The notes under the pieces: model-generated | What the model was told of the DNA's origin: nothing | Databases searched by the model: none | Seen by the model: only the letters and a program-made list of their open reading frames with translations | Made by a program: the position numbers and the translations under genes | Origin: Sphingomonadales bacterium | Lineage (GTDB): Bacteria > Pseudomonadota > Alphaproteobacteria > SMXS01 | Direction of reading: 5' to 3' | DNA length: 64,000 nt | NCBI GenBank assembly: GCA_022844405.1 | Contig: JALHLV010000015.1 | Coordinates: 1-64,000, forward strand | Part shown: positions 17,577 to 27,368 of the stretch, piece after piece | How the letters are laid out: each line of letters begins with the position of its first letter | Position numbering within the stretch: the first letter of the stretch is position 1

Positions 17577-18693
17577 CGGCGCTCTCGACCTCGAGCGGTA
17601 TCTGGTCGACCACCGTCAGGCCGTAGCCCTCGAGTCCGACAATGGTGTGGTGAGTATTGGACAGCAGCACCATGTCCTTGACGCCGACGTCCAGCAGGAT
17701 CTGCGCGCCGATGCCATAGTCGAGCAGGCGCGGCGACGGCGTGCCGCCCGGCCGCATGGAGCGGGCGGCGACGGCGCGCGACAGCACGGTGGGCTGGATG
17801 CGGGTGAGGATGACGACGACGCCGCGGCCGATCTTGCCGATCTTCTTCATGGCGTTGTGGAGCTGTCCCGGGCGGGCGGTGACGTCGCCGACGATATCGG
17901 CGAAGGTGTCGAGCAGATGCATGCGTACTGCCACAGGCTCGTCGCCGCGGATGTCGCCCTTGATCAGCACCACGTGCTCGGCGTATTCGGCGGTGTTGGC
18001 ATAGACCTTCATCTGCCACTCGCCGCCATAGACGCTGTCGATCGTGGTTTCGGATATGCATTCCACGAGGCTGTCGTGCTTGCGGCGATAGGCGATCAGG
18101 TCGGCGATGGTGCCGACCTTCAGATTGTGGCGCTGGGCGAAGGCGATCAGGTCGGGCAGCCGCGCCATGGTGCCGTCGTCGTTCATCACCTCGCAGATCA
18201 CGCCGGCCGGGATCAGGCCGGCGAGCCGCGACACGTCGACGGCCGCTTCCGTGTGACCGGCGCGCACCAGCACGCCGCCGTCACGGGCCATCAGCGGAAA
18301 GATGTGGCCGGGCACGGCGATGTCGCTGGCGCCCTTTGTCGGGTCGATGGCCACCGAGATGGTCCGCGCCCGGTCGCGCGCCGATATGCCGGTGGTGACG
18401 CCCTGGCGCGCCTCGATGGAGACGGTGAACGCGGTCTGGTGCCGCGACAGGTTCTCGGTCGCCATCATCGGCAGGCCCAGCGCTTCGATGCGCTCGCGCC
18501 CCAGCGCCAGGCAGATCAGGCCGCGGCCGTGGGTCGCCATGAAGTTCACCGCGTCAGGCGTCGCCATCTGCGCGGGGATGACGAGGTCACCCTCGTTCTC
18601 GCGGTCCTCGTCGTCGACGAGGATGAACATGCGCCCGTTGCGTGCGTCGTCGATGACTTCCTCGATGCTCGACAGACCAGGGTGACGGTCCAT
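17566..18693 (-). CDS. ribB: 3,4-dihydroxy-2-butanone-4-phosphate synthase with inactive GTP cyclohydrolase II domain (RibBX type)
   Basis: The 375-residue protein starts with a complete DHBP synthase domain (residues ~7-205; D-D-E-D-R-E-N-E-G-D-L at 27-37). The C-terminal ~170 residues align with GTP cyclohydrolase II: H-L-L-D-T-F, I-G-R-G-V-V-V, D-Y-G-I-G-A-Q-I-L, G-L-E-G-Y-G-L. However, the zinc cysteines (normally E-C-L-T-G-D and R-C-D-C-G) are gone. Such RibB fusions with a dead RibA half are described as RibBX and keep RibB activity. A separate ribA must exist elsewhere. Start ATG 18693, 3 nt after ribE. Confidence 0.92.
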   Translation of the reverse strand: MDRHPGLSSIEEVIDDARNGRMFILVDDEDRENEGDLVIPAQMATPDAVNFMATHGRGLICLALGRERIEALGLPMMATENLSRHQTAFTVSIEARQGVTTGISARDRARTISVAIDPTKGASDIAVPGHIFPLMARDGGVLVRAGHTEAAVDVSRLAGLIPAGVICEVMNDDGTMARLPDLIAFAQRHNLKVGTIADLIAYRRKHDSLVECISETTIDSVYGGEWQMKVYANTAEYAEHVVLIKGDIRGDEPVAVRMHLLDTFADIVGDVTARPGQLHNAMKKIGKIGRGVVVILTRIQPTVLSRAVAARSMRPGGTPSPRLLDYGIGAQILLDVGVKDMVLLSNTHHTIVGLEGYGLTVVDQIPLEVESADVH

Positions 18694-18696
18694 GGC

Positions 18697-19284
18697 TTAC
18701 TCCCGTTCGTTCAGCCGCGCTACATAGCGCGCGAGCACGTCGACTTCCAGATTGATGCGGTCGCCAGCCGCCATTTGCCCGAACGTGGTCATCTGCTGCG
18801 TGTGCGGAATGATATTGACCCCGAAGCTGGTGTCGTCGACCTCGTTGACGGTGAGCGACACGCCGTTGACCGTGATGGAGCCCTTCTGTGCCACGAACGA
18901 GCTGAGCTCCGGCGGCACCTCGAAGCGGAACCGCAGGGAGTCGCCCTCCGGCACCACGCTCGCCACGCGGCCAACCCCGTCGACGTGCCCGAGGACGATG
19001 TGCCCGCCCAGCTCGTCGCCCAGCCGCAGCGAGCGCTCGAGGTTGATCGGCGTGCCTTCGCTCCACGCGCCCAGATTGGTCTTGGCAAGCGTCTCGGCCG
19101 AGACATCGACGGCGAACCAGCCGTCACCCTTGTCGACCACGGTCAGGCAGGCGCCCGAGCAGGCGATGGAGGCGCCGATCTCGATGGTCGCGGTGTCGTA
19201 GGCTGTCTCGATCTCGAACCGCGTGTCGCCACGCGGCTTGATGCTTCGGACCCGCCCGATATCGGTGATGATGCCGGTAAACAT
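18697..19284 (-). CDS. ribE: Riboflavin synthase alpha chain
   Basis: Last step of riboflavin synthesis, dismutating two lumazine molecules. The 195-residue protein has two similar barrel halves beginning M-F-T-G-I-I and L-G-G-H-I-V-L-G-H-V-D-G, with the substrate-binding N-G-V-S-L-T-V in the second. The frame is open further upstream, but the ATG at 19284 gives the invariant M-F-T-G-I N-terminus. It sits 7 nt after ribD and 3 nt before ribB. Confidence 0.96.
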   Translation of the reverse strand: MFTGIITDIGRVRSIKPRGDTRFEIETAYDTATIEIGASIACSGACLTVVDKGDGWFAVDVSAETLAKTNLGAWSEGTPINLERSLRLGDELGGHIVLGHVDGVGRVASVVPEGDSLRFRFEVPPELSSFVAQKGSITVNGVSLTVNEVDDTSFGVNIIPHTQQMTTFGQMAAGDRINLEVDVLARYVARLNERE

Positions 19285-19291
19285 GGCGCCA

Positions 19292-20407
19292 TTAATAGGT
19301 GCTGCGGCGGTAGGTTTCCAGCACATCTTGGCCCAGCCCCACCTGCCCGTCGGGCACGAAGCGCGGCATGGCGGCGACCGCGACGACACCGAGGGACTGG
19401 ACGGCCGTCATCCCGTCGCCGCCGATCACCGTCGGCGCGCGGAACCAGGCGATGCGATCGACCAGGTCGGCGCGCAGCAGGCTGCCCGCCACCGCCCTGC
19501 CCGACTCCGCCAGCACGCGGGTAATGCCGCGCGCCGCCAGCGCTCGCAGGACGGCGCGCATATCGAGACCGCCATCGGCCGTCGGCACGGTCAATAGCTC
19601 GGCGCCCGCGGCAGTGTAGCCCTCTCCGTGCGACTTGGCGGCTTGCGCAGCAGTCACCAGCCAGAGCGGGACGTCGCGGGCGGTACGCACGAGCCTGCTG
19701 TCCAGGGGCGTCCGGAGCGAACTGTCGGCGACGACGCGGATCGGGTTCATCCGGCCCAGGCCCTCGATCCGGCAATCCAGCATCGGGTCGTCGGCCAGCA
19801 CGGTGCCGATGCCGGTCAACACGGCGTCGTGCCGGGCGCGCAGCAGGTGACCGGCCCGGCGCGCCTCCTCGCCGGTGATCCAGCGGCTGTCGCCGCCGAT
19901 GGCGCCGATCATGCCGTCGAGCGACGTGGCGAGCTTCAGGGTCACCATGGGACGGCCATCGGCGATCCGCCGGAAGAAGCCTTCATTGACGGTTGTTGCC
20001 TCGGCCTCGCGGACCTTTTCGGTCACCTCGATGCCGGCGGCCCGTAGCCGCGCGATGCCTTGCCCGGAGACGCGCGGATCAGGGTCCGTTACCGCGACGA
20101 CAACGCGCGTCACGCCGGCGGTGATCAGCGCATCGGCGCAGGGCGGCGTCTTGCCATGATGCGAGCAGGGCTCCAGGCTGACATAGGCGGTCGCGCCCCG
20201 TGCCAGATCGCCCGCCTCGCCCAGCGCTCCGGTCTCCGCGTGGGGCCGGCCGCCGGGCTGGGTGAACCCGCGCCCCACGACGCGGCCATCCCTGACAATG
20301 ACGCAGCCGACGGCGGGATTGGGCGCCACGCTGCCAAGGCCGCGCGATGCGAGGCCGATGGCCGCGCGCATATGCCAGCGGTCGACGTCAGTCGTCGGCG
20401 TCGCCAT
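19292..20407 (-). CDS. ribD: Bifunctional pyrimidine deaminase/reductase RibD
   Basis: Second and third steps of riboflavin synthesis. Residues ~10-150 form the zinc deaminase ([27 protein letters not shown]). The rest is the NADPH reductase (K-L-A-T-S-L-D-G near 180, C-terminal G-G-D-G). I place the start at ATG 20407 (371 residues), overlapping nrdR by 20 bases; an ATG at 20371 would cut into the conserved deaminase N-terminus. It opens the rib block. Confidence 0.95.
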   Translation of the reverse strand: MATPTTDVDRWHMRAAIGLASRGLGSVAPNPAVGCVIVRDGRVVGRGFTQPGGRPHAETGALGEAGDLARGATAYVSLEPCSHHGKTPPCADALITAGVTRVVVAVTDPDPRVSGQGIARLRAAGIEVTEKVREAEATTVNEGFFRRIADGRPMVTLKLATSLDGMIGAIGGDSRWITGEEARRAGHLLRARHDAVLTGIGTVLADDPMLDCRIEGLGRMNPIRVVADSSLRTPLDSRLVRTARDVPLWLVTAAQAAKSHGEGYTAAGAELLTVPTADGGLDMRAVLRALAARGITRVLAESGRAVAGSLLRADLVDRIAWFRAPTVIGGDGMTAVQSLGVVAVAAMPRFVPDGQVGLGQDVLETYRRSTY

Positions 20408-20849
20408 CCAGGGCCCCGATGAACTCCCCGAAATCCTTGGCTTCGCGGAAGTTCTTGTAAACCGAGGCGAACCGTACATAGGCGACCGGATCGAGGCCCG
20501 CGAGGCCTTCCATCACCAGTTCGCCGACCAGGTCGGAGGCCACGTCGCTCTCGCCCATGCTTTCGAGACGCCGGACGATGCCGTTGATCAGCCGCTCGAC
20601 CCGCTCCGGCTCCACCGGCCGCTTGCGCAGGGCGATGTTGATGGAGCGCGCCAGCTTGTCGCGGTCGAAGGGGACGCGGCGGCCGGTCTTCTTGATGACC
20701 GTCAGCTCGCGAAGCTGCACCCGTTCGAACGTGGTGAAGCGGGCGCCGCAGGCCGGGCAATGCCGGCGCCTGCGGATGGCCGATCCGTCCTCGCTCGGCC
20801 GCGAGTCCTTTACCTGGGTCTCTTCATTTCCGCAGAACGGACAGCGCAT
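20388..20849 (-). CDS. nrdR: Transcriptional repressor NrdR
   Basis: Senses dATP/ATP and represses ribonucleotide reductase genes. The 153-residue protein has the N-terminal zinc ribbon (C-P-F-C at 3-6 and C-P-A-C at 31-34) followed by the ATP-cone domain ([16 protein letters not shown]). The acidic C-terminal tail is short. It lies between glyA and ribD, the usual place in Alphaproteobacteria, and its end overlaps the ribD start. Confidence 0.97.
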   Translation of the reverse strand: MRCPFCGNEETQVKDSRPSEDGSAIRRRRHCPACGARFTTFERVQLRELTVIKKTGRRVPFDRDKLARSINIALRKRPVEPERVERLINGIVRRLESMGESDVASDLVGELVMEGLAGLDPVAYVRFASVYKNFREAKDFGEFIGALDGDADD

Positions 20850-20871
20850 AGGTCCCCCCTAAAAGAGCCGT

Positions 20872-22176
<1,305 letters not shown>

Positions 22177-22191
22177 GGGAACGTCCCTGTT

Positions 22192-22644
22192 CTAGTGCGT
22201 CGAGAGCTTGGCGACCCGGCCTGTATGGCGGCCACCGGCGAAATCCGTATTCAGAAAGGCGTGCAGTGCGTCGCGCGCGCTTTCCACGCCGATGATGCGC
22301 GCACCCAGCGCCAGCACGTTGGCATCGTTGTGCTCACGCGCCAGCCTGGCCTCGAGCCCCGAGTGGCACAGCGCCGCGCGCACCCCGGGATTTCGGTTGG
22401 CGGCGATGGAGATACCGATGCCGGTGCCGCAGACCACCACGCCCAGATCGGCGCGGCCCGACGCGACAGCCTCGGCGACCGCCTTGCCGAAGTCGGGATA
22501 GTCGGCGGATTCATGGCTGTTCGTTCCAAGATCGAGCACCTCGTACCCGCCTTCAGCCAGGTCCGCCTTCAACACATCCTTCAATGGGAAGCCGGCATGG
22601 TCGGCGCCCAACGCGACCAGCCGCTTCGACGAAACACGCGTCAT
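22192..22644 (-). CDS. rpiB: Ribose-5-phosphate isomerase B
   Basis: Isomerises ribose 5-phosphate and ribulose 5-phosphate; ribulose 5-phosphate is also the RibB substrate in this operon. The 150-residue protein shows A-L-G-A-D-H-A-G-F near the N-terminus, S-A-D-Y-P-D-F and the catalytic cysteine in [13 protein letters not shown] 22644 is preferred over an in-frame ATG 12 nt upstream. It is the first gene of the rpiB-glyA-nrdR-rib-nusB-thiL run. Confidence 0.94.
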   Translation of the reverse strand: MTRVSSKRLVALGADHAGFPLKDVLKADLAEGGYEVLDLGTNSHESADYPDFGKAVAEAVASGRADLGVVVCGTGIGISIAANRNPGVRAALCHSGLEARLAREHNDANVLALGARIIGVESARDALHAFLNTDFAGGRHTGRVAKLSTH

Positions 22645-22790
22645 ACCCGCCGCCATTCTGCAAACCCGGGCCGTCGCCAGACGATAGCCGTCCCGGAACG
22701 CGAGTTCCTACCATATATCGAAACGCCACGCCAAGCACGCGCAAGGTCGTGTGAGCGGAAAGCAACGATGCGGAATCGCTGGAGCGCGGA

Positions 22791-23381
22791 TCAACCGGGC
22801 AGATAACGGTAATGTCCGGTAATCTCATAATCGAACAGCATGTCCTCGAGCGTCGGCCCAGCGCCGATGTTGTGGACGATCAGCGGCCTGGTGCCGTCGG
22901 CGGAGCGGCGGTCGGTGACGATGCCGATATGCGGCAGGTTGCCGGGCAGGTTCCAGGTCACCAGGTCACCCGGCGCGTAGTCGCCGCCGTGCGCCGTTAC
23001 CGGCAGCGATTTGCCATGCCGGGTGAAGAACACCCGCAGGTTGGGCACCCGACGATGGTCGATGTTGCGGTCCGGGCGCGCGAGGCCCCACAGCTTCGGA
23101 TAGGCCCGGAAGGCGGCGCGCATGTCCTCGTGCACCAGACGCTGCAGGTCCATGCCGAGCGCCCGATAGGCGCGGATCACCTCGTCGGTGCACACGCCCG
23201 TCGATGCCGGCACGTCGCCCATGGGATAGGCGATGGTTCTGTACGCAGGATCGTAGGCCACCTTGTGCCGGGTGCGCTCGAGCGCGGCGGCGACGAGCTG
23301 GTCGGCCGTCGCGGCCAGAGCAGGAACGGTCCAGAGGACGACGGCGGCGAGCGCCGCGGCAATGACGACGATTGGCCTCAT
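22791..23381 (-). CDS. DUF1287 domain-containing secreted protein
   Basis: A 196-residue protein with an N-terminal signal peptide (hydrophobic I-V-V-I-A-A-A-L-A-A-V-V-L-W, cut after A-L-A-A). The mature part has the DUF1287 landmarks S-T-G-V-C-T-D-E-V-I-R-A-Y-R, R-V-P-N-L-R-V-F-F-T-R-H-G, G-D-L-V-T-W-N-L, H-I-G-I-V-T-D and V-H-N-I-G-A-G-P. The cysteine and two histidines fit an NlpC/P60-like papain fold, so it may be a periplasmic hydrolase of peptidoglycan or peptides; activity is not established. It sits alone between rpiB and hemA. Confidence 0.88.
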   Translation of the reverse strand: MRPIVVIAAALAAVVLWTVPALAATADQLVAAALERTRHKVAYDPAYRTIAYPMGDVPASTGVCTDEVIRAYRALGMDLQRLVHEDMRAAFRAYPKLWGLARPDRNIDHRRVPNLRVFFTRHGKSLPVTAHGGDYAPGDLVTWNLPGNLPHIGIVTDRRSADGTRPLIVHNIGAGPTLEDMLFDYEITGHYRYLPG

Positions 23382-23436
23382 GGACAGGATGTTTGAACGA
23401 CGCGGGGCGCTGTCCAGCGGTCGCCGCAAATCGTGA

Positions 23437-24648
23437 TCAGGCGGCGCGGCTGATCTTGCGGCGTTCCCAGACGATGTTCAGCGCCGTCACCAGGTCGTCC
23501 ATCATCTCGTCGGTATGGAACGGGCTGGGCGTGAAGCGCAGGCGCTCGGTGCCGCGCGGCACGGTCGGGTAGTTGATCGGCTGCACGTAGATACCGAACT
23601 CGGCCATCAGCTCGTCGGAGACCTGCTTGCACAGCGCCGCCTCGCCCACCCACAACGGGACGATATGGCTGGCCGAGTCCATCACCGGCAGGCCGGCGTC
23701 GCGGAACAACTGCTTCAGCCGCGCGGCACGTTCCTGATGGTGGATGCGCAGGTCGTTGGCCTGCTTGAGGTGGCGGATGCTGGCCCAGGCGCCCGCCGCC
23801 AGCACCGGCGCCAGCGAGGTGGTAAAGATGAAGCCCGAAGCGTAGGAGCGCACCACGTCGACCATGGTGGCCGAACCGGCGATGTAGCCGCCCATGACGC
23901 CGAACGCCTTGGCGAGGGTGCCCTCGATGATGGTCAGGCGGTGCATGGCGCCGTCGCGCTCGGCGACGCCGCCGCCGCGCTCACCATAGAGCCCGACCGC
24001 GTGGACCTCGTCCAGATAGGTGATGGCGTTGTACCTGTCGGCGAGGTCGCAGATCGCGTGGATCGGCGAGATGTCGCCGTCCATGGAATAGACAGATTCG
24101 AAGGCGATGACCTTGGGCGCGTCCGGATCGGCCTGCTTCAGCAGCGTTTCCAGGTGGGCCACGTCGTTGTGGCGGAACACCCGCTTGGTCTGGCCGGACT
24201 GCCGCAAACCCTCGATCATGGAAGCGTGGTTCAGTTCGTCCGAGAACAGGATGCAGCCGGGCAGGATACGGCCGATAGTGCTGAGCGTCGCCTCGTTGGA
24301 GATGTAGCCGGAGGTGAACAGCAGCGCCGCTTCCTTGCCGTGCAGGTCGGCCAGCTCTTGCTCGAGCAGCACATGGTAGTGGTTGGTGCCGCTGATGTTG
24401 CGGGTGCCGCCGGCGCCAGCGCCGCATTCATGCAGCGCCCGTTCCATGGCCGCGATCACGTCGGGATGCTGGCCCATGCCGAGATAGTCGTTGGAGCACC
24501 AGACGGTGATGTCACGTTCGCCATCGGCGCCGTAGTGACGGGCACGCGGGAAGTTGCCGCGCTCGCGCGCGATGTCCATGAATACCCGGTAGCGGCCCTC
24601 GATTCTCAGAGAGTCGATGGCCTGCCGGAATCTGGCCTCATAGTCCAT
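23437..24648 (-). CDS. hemA: 5-aminolevulinate synthase (C4/Shemin pathway)
   Basis: PLP enzyme joining glycine and succinyl-CoA, the first step of tetrapyrrole synthesis in Alphaproteobacteria. The 403-residue protein has the alpha-oxoamine synthase motifs [28 protein letters not shown] and the PLP lysine in G-T-L-A-K-A-F-G (Lys247). The open frame extends upstream to 24924, but ATG 24648 with AGGAG at -8 is the normal start. A near-perfect FNR-type box lies 65-78 nt upstream, suggesting oxygen-responsive control. Confidence 0.97.
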   Translation of the reverse strand: MDYEARFRQAIDSLRIEGRYRVFMDIARERGNFPRARHYGADGERDITVWCSNDYLGMGQHPDVIAAMERALHECGAGAGGTRNISGTNHYHVLLEQELADLHGKEAALLFTSGYISNEATLSTIGRILPGCILFSDELNHASMIEGLRQSGQTKRVFRHNDVAHLETLLKQADPDAPKVIAFESVYSMDGDISPIHAICDLADRYNAITYLDEVHAVGLYGERGGGVAERDGAMHRLTIIEGTLAKAFGVMGGYIAGSATMVDVVRSYASGFIFTTSLAPVLAAGAWASIRHLKQANDLRIHHQERAARLKQLFRDAGLPVMDSASHIVPLWVGEAALCKQVSDELMAEFGIYVQPINYPTVPRGTERLRFTPSPFHTDEMMDDLVTALNIVWERRKISRAA

Positions 24649-24712
24649 GTCGGCTCCTGAGCCTTCCTGCCGTGTCGAATGCTTAGCGTAAGCAGCCGTT
24701 TGCGCCAAGTCC

Positions 24713-24726
24713 CTGATGCGGATCAA
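24713..24726 (-). promoter_or_regulatory. FNR/FixK-type box upstream of hemA
   Basis: CTGATGCGGATCAA matches the FNR/FixK consensus TTGAT-N4-ATCAA at all but the first base. It lies 65-78 nt before the hemA ATG. FNR/FixK control of hemA is known in other Alphaproteobacteria, where haem demand rises under low oxygen. Confidence 0.5.
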
Positions 24727-24757
24727 TCTAGGCTGAATCGACCGGGCGGGAAACCCG

Positions 24758-25300
24758 TTATCGGCCCAGCCGCGCATAACGGAGGGCCTCGGAAAGGCCG
24801 GCAAGCGATATCTTGTGGCTGTCCTTGCGCGCACTCCCGCCGGTCTTGAGTTCGACGAACACGTAAAGCGTCGCGGACTCCGGCGCCTGTAGCACCGCCT
24901 CCAGCGCACGGCGGCCCAGCGCAAGCCGCAGGGCGCCTTCGTCGAACTGCCGGTTGCGGCCTACGAACTGAAGCGCCTGGTCAGGCCGGGCGCCTTCGGT
25001 GCGCAGCGAGATGATCACCTGGGCGGAGTCGTCGGGCCCGGCGGGCGCGACCCGGATGCCAAGCCGGGGCCGGTTGCCGGGTGAATCGATGATGGTCTCG
25101 ACGACGGCGTCGGTCTTGCCCGTCCGCCCGGTGTGGACCACGCGCCAGCCGTCGTCGATGCGGTCGTGACGCAGCGTCCAGGCGCACCAGGACTTGCCGG
25201 GCCCGAAGCACTGCGGCTCGTCGGCGCGGGCGGCAGGCGCGGCAAGCAGCAGGGCTAAGCAGGCGATAATCAGCGAACGCACGAACGGGCCTCGGATCAC
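24758..25300 (-). CDS. Secreted protein of unknown function
   Basis: I do not recognise the family securely. The 180-residue product has a clear signal peptide ([18 protein letters not shown]) and a compact mature domain with two early cysteines (Q-C-F-G, W-C-A-W). It ends with [11 protein letters not shown], which faintly recalls IalB-type periplasmic proteins. The best start is GTG 25300 or the GTG at residue 7; no strong ribosome site is visible. It lies upstream of hemA in the same direction but is separated by 109 bp with the FNR-like box. Confidence 0.7.
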   Translation of the reverse strand: MIRGPFVRSLIIACLALLLAAPAARADEPQCFGPGKSWCAWTLRHDRIDDGWRVVHTGRTGKTDAVVETIIDSPGNRPRLGIRVAPAGPDDSAQVIISLRTEGARPDQALQFVGRNRQFDEGALRLALGRRALEAVLQAPESATLYVFVELKTGGSARKDSHKISLAGLSEALRYARLGR

Positions 25301-25336
25301 GTTTCAAGCAGGATATAGGACCGGGCGGCGCGGCGT

Positions 25337-26035
25337 CTAAATTTCGCCGTGCATCACCGCGGCCGGATCGATCTGTTCGAACGACGACACATGGGGCCAG
25401 TCCGCCAGGTCGAAGCCGTTGCCCGGCCTGTCCAGTCCGATCACCGCGAATCCGGCCGCGCTCGCCGCGGCCAGCTCTTCCGGATTGTCCGACAGGAACA
25501 GTGCTTCGCGTGGCGCGACGCCGATCCCGGCGGCGATGCGGGCATAGGACCCCGCCTCTTTCTTGCCGCCGATCGTGGTATCGAACCAGCCGGAGAATAG
25601 CGCCGTCAGGTCGCCGGCGTCCGAATGGCCGAACAGCAGCTTCTGCGCATCGACCGAACCCGAGGAGTAAACACAGAGCGTCAGCCCCTGCCCTTTCCAG
25701 CGCCGCAGGGCGGGCGCCACGTCGGGATAGAGATGGCCCTTAGAGCCGCCCGCCTCGTAACCCTGCTTCCAGACCATGCCCTGCAGCGTCTTCAACGGGG
25801 TGACCTTGCGGTCCTCGTCCATCCAGCACAGCAGGGCCGCGATGCAGCCTTCGAGCGCCAGCGACGGATCGCCCGCCTCGCGCCGGACGTCGTCGAGCAG
25901 GCCGGCCAGATCGTCCGCGTTCGCCCGCACATAGGCCGGGATATGTTCGCGCGCATAGGGAAACAGCACCTCGTAGACGAACGACACCGAGGTCGTCGTA
26001 CCCTCGATGTCGGTGACGACGGCGCGGATCGCCAT
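25337..26035 (-). CDS. mtnC: Enolase-phosphatase of methionine salvage
   Basis: HAD-superfamily enzyme that enolises and dephosphorylates 2,3-diketo-5-methylthiopentyl-1-phosphate. The 232-residue protein has the nucleophile motif V-T-D-I-E-G-T-T-T-S, then Y-S-S-G-S-V near 128, the lysine in G-G-K-K-E-A-G-S-Y and the acidic D-N-P-E-E-L. The ATG at 26033-26035 shares one base with the mtnD stop (TGATG), so it ends a coupled mtnB-mtnD-mtnC operon. Confidence 0.94.
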   Translation of the reverse strand: MAIRAVVTDIEGTTTSVSFVYEVLFPYAREHIPAYVRANADDLAGLLDDVRREAGDPSLALEGCIAALLCWMDEDRKVTPLKTLQGMVWKQGYEAGGSKGHLYPDVAPALRRWKGQGLTLCVYSSGSVDAQKLLFGHSDAGDLTALFSGWFDTTIGGKKEAGSYARIAAGIGVAPREALFLSDNPEELAAASAAGFAVIGLDRPGNGFDLADWPHVSSFEQIDPAAVMHGEI

Positions 26036-26583
26036 CAGGCGGTTTCGTATTTCGGGAACTCGGCGCTGTAGCTGGTGCCGGTAAAGCTGGCCACCCAGCC
26101 GTCCGGCGACATGAACAGGCGCAGCGCGGTGAAGCGCGGACTTGGACCCATGTCGAACCAGTGGGTCGTGCCCGCCGGCACGCTGATGAAGTCGGCGGCC
26201 TCGCACAGCACCATGTACACCTTGCCGCCAATGTGCAGGTAGAACATGCCCGAGCCCTCGGCGAAGAACCGCACCTCATCCTCGGCATGGGTGTGCTCGT
26301 CGAGGAACTTGCCGCGCATGGCGGCGCGGTTTTCGTTGTCGGGCAGCACGCGGACCACGTCCCACGACCTGTAGCCCTCTTCCGCCACCAGCCGGTCGAT
26401 GTCTGGCTGGTAGGCGGCGAGCACCGCCGCGTCGTCGGCATCCTCCGGAATCTGGCGCAGCACGGTCCACTGCTCGAAGCGGATGCCGACCTCCTTCAGC
26501 CTGGCGGCGATGACGGCATGATCGTCGGAATGGAACAGCGGCGTCGCCGGATCGGCGTCGTCATAGATCGTCAGCGTGCCCAT
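26035..26583 (-). CDS. mtnD: Acireductone dioxygenase
   Basis: Cupin metalloenzyme oxidising acireductone to the 2-oxo precursor of methionine (Fe form) or to a dead-end product (Ni form). The 182-residue protein keeps the metal ligands in D-E-H-T-H-A-E-D-E-V-R-F-F and T-T-H-W-F-D-M-G. It overlaps mtnB by 13 bases and mtnC by one. Which metal is used cannot be read from the sequence. Confidence 0.95.
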   Translation of the reverse strand: MGTLTIYDDADPATPLFHSDDHAVIAARLKEVGIRFEQWTVLRQIPEDADDAAVLAAYQPDIDRLVAEEGYRSWDVVRVLPDNENRAAMRGKFLDEHTHAEDEVRFFAEGSGMFYLHIGGKVYMVLCEAADFISVPAGTTHWFDMGPSPRFTALRLFMSPDGWVASFTGTSYSAEFPKYETA

Positions 26584-27200
26584 CGTGAACGCTCCAGCTC
26601 ATAGGCCAACAATTCCTCGACAGCTTCCGTGGTGTAGCGGGCTTCGTCAACGGTCGTGCCGCCCACCGTCAGGCCGTGCCCCCGAACCAGGTAGACCGGC
26701 GGGGCCTCGGGATGGGACTCGAACCAGTCGTCCACCTTCCGCTGCAGCGCGGGCATGTCCTGGGTGTTGTCGCAAATCGGTAGCGCGACGACCGCCTCGT
26801 GGGTCGCGACGCCGGGAAACGCCTTGAGGAACTCGTAGCCAGTCATGCTCACCACCACCGCTTCCGCCAGCATCAGGCCATAGAGCACGCTGGCGCGCGG
26901 ATGGCTGTGCAGGATGGCGCCCACTTCCGGGCGCACGCGGTACAGACCGGCGTGCAGCAGCGTCTCGGCCGACGGCTTCTTGCCGTCGAGGGAGGCGCCG
27001 TTCATGTCGACCCGCATGATGTCGCCGGCGACGAGGTCGCCCTTGTGACGGCCCGAGACGGTGATCGCCACGCTGCCGTCATCCAATCGGCACGACAGGT
27101 TGCCGCCCGTCGCCGCCACCCAGCCGCGCGCGTCCAGCCGCCTGCCCGCGTCCAGCAGCTGTTCGATGGCCTGTTGGTATGAGATCGCCAAGTGGCCCAC
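26571..27200 (-). CDS. mtnB: Methylthioribulose-1-phosphate dehydratase
   Basis: Class II aldolase-fold zinc enzyme of methionine salvage. The 209-residue form begins V-G-H-L-A-I-S-Y-Q-Q and includes A-A-T-G-G-N-L-S-C-R, K-P-S-A-E-T-L-L-H and the zinc motifs H-S-H-P and R-G-H-G-L-T. I chose GTG 27200 because known MtnB proteins begin about there and because the stretch just upstream contains TATAAT (27219-27224 region), better read as promoter. An in-frame ATG at 27242 would start inside a palindromic repeat. Confidence 0.92.
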   Translation of the reverse strand: MGHLAISYQQAIEQLLDAGRRLDARGWVAATGGNLSCRLDDGSVAITVSGRHKGDLVAGDIMRVDMNGASLDGKKPSAETLLHAGLYRVRPEVGAILHSHPRASVLYGLMLAEAVVVSMTGYEFLKAFPGVATHEAVVALPICDNTQDMPALQRKVDDWFESHPEAPPVYLVRGHGLTVGGTTVDEARYTTEAVEELLAYELERSRWAR

Positions 27201-27238
27201 CGGATCAATGAACAACAACAAATGATTATAAATGTTTA

Positions 27239-27319
27239 TCATCCCGGCGAAAGCCGGGACCCAGAACGGGGAAAGGACACTGCCCTGTGATCACTGGGTC
27301 CCGGCTTTCGCCGGGATGA
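27239..27319. repeat. Inverted pair of palindromic repeat units (copy A)
   Basis: Perfect 26-nt inverted arms (27239-27264 and 27294-27319) around a 29-nt spacer. Each arm is itself a palindrome reading TCATCCCGGCGAAAGCCGGG followed by ACCCAG. It abuts the 5' region of mtnB and the 3' end side of mmsB. The same unit family occurs as inverted pairs at 53230-53334 and around the GIY-YIG gene at 60422-60938. Confidence 0.92.
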
Positions 27320-27368
27320 CGGTGAAATTTATGGGATGGGGTGCGCTTGCGCGCACCACGCACCAATC

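Noticed and set aside
17569-19524. 651-codon plus-strand frame opposite ribB and ribE
   Set aside because: Same antisense shadow effect; no start signals or recognisable domain, and ribB/ribE are unambiguous.
24758-25300. Calling the secreted protein IalB (invasion-associated locus B)
   Set aside because: Only the last helix resembles IalB-type proteins and the cysteine pattern does not fit well, so it is left as unknown.
27200-27242. ATG 27242 as the mtnB start
   Set aside because: It would lie inside the palindromic repeat and add 14 residues not expected in MtnB, and the stretch contains a TATAAT-like -10; GTG 27200 fits the family better.
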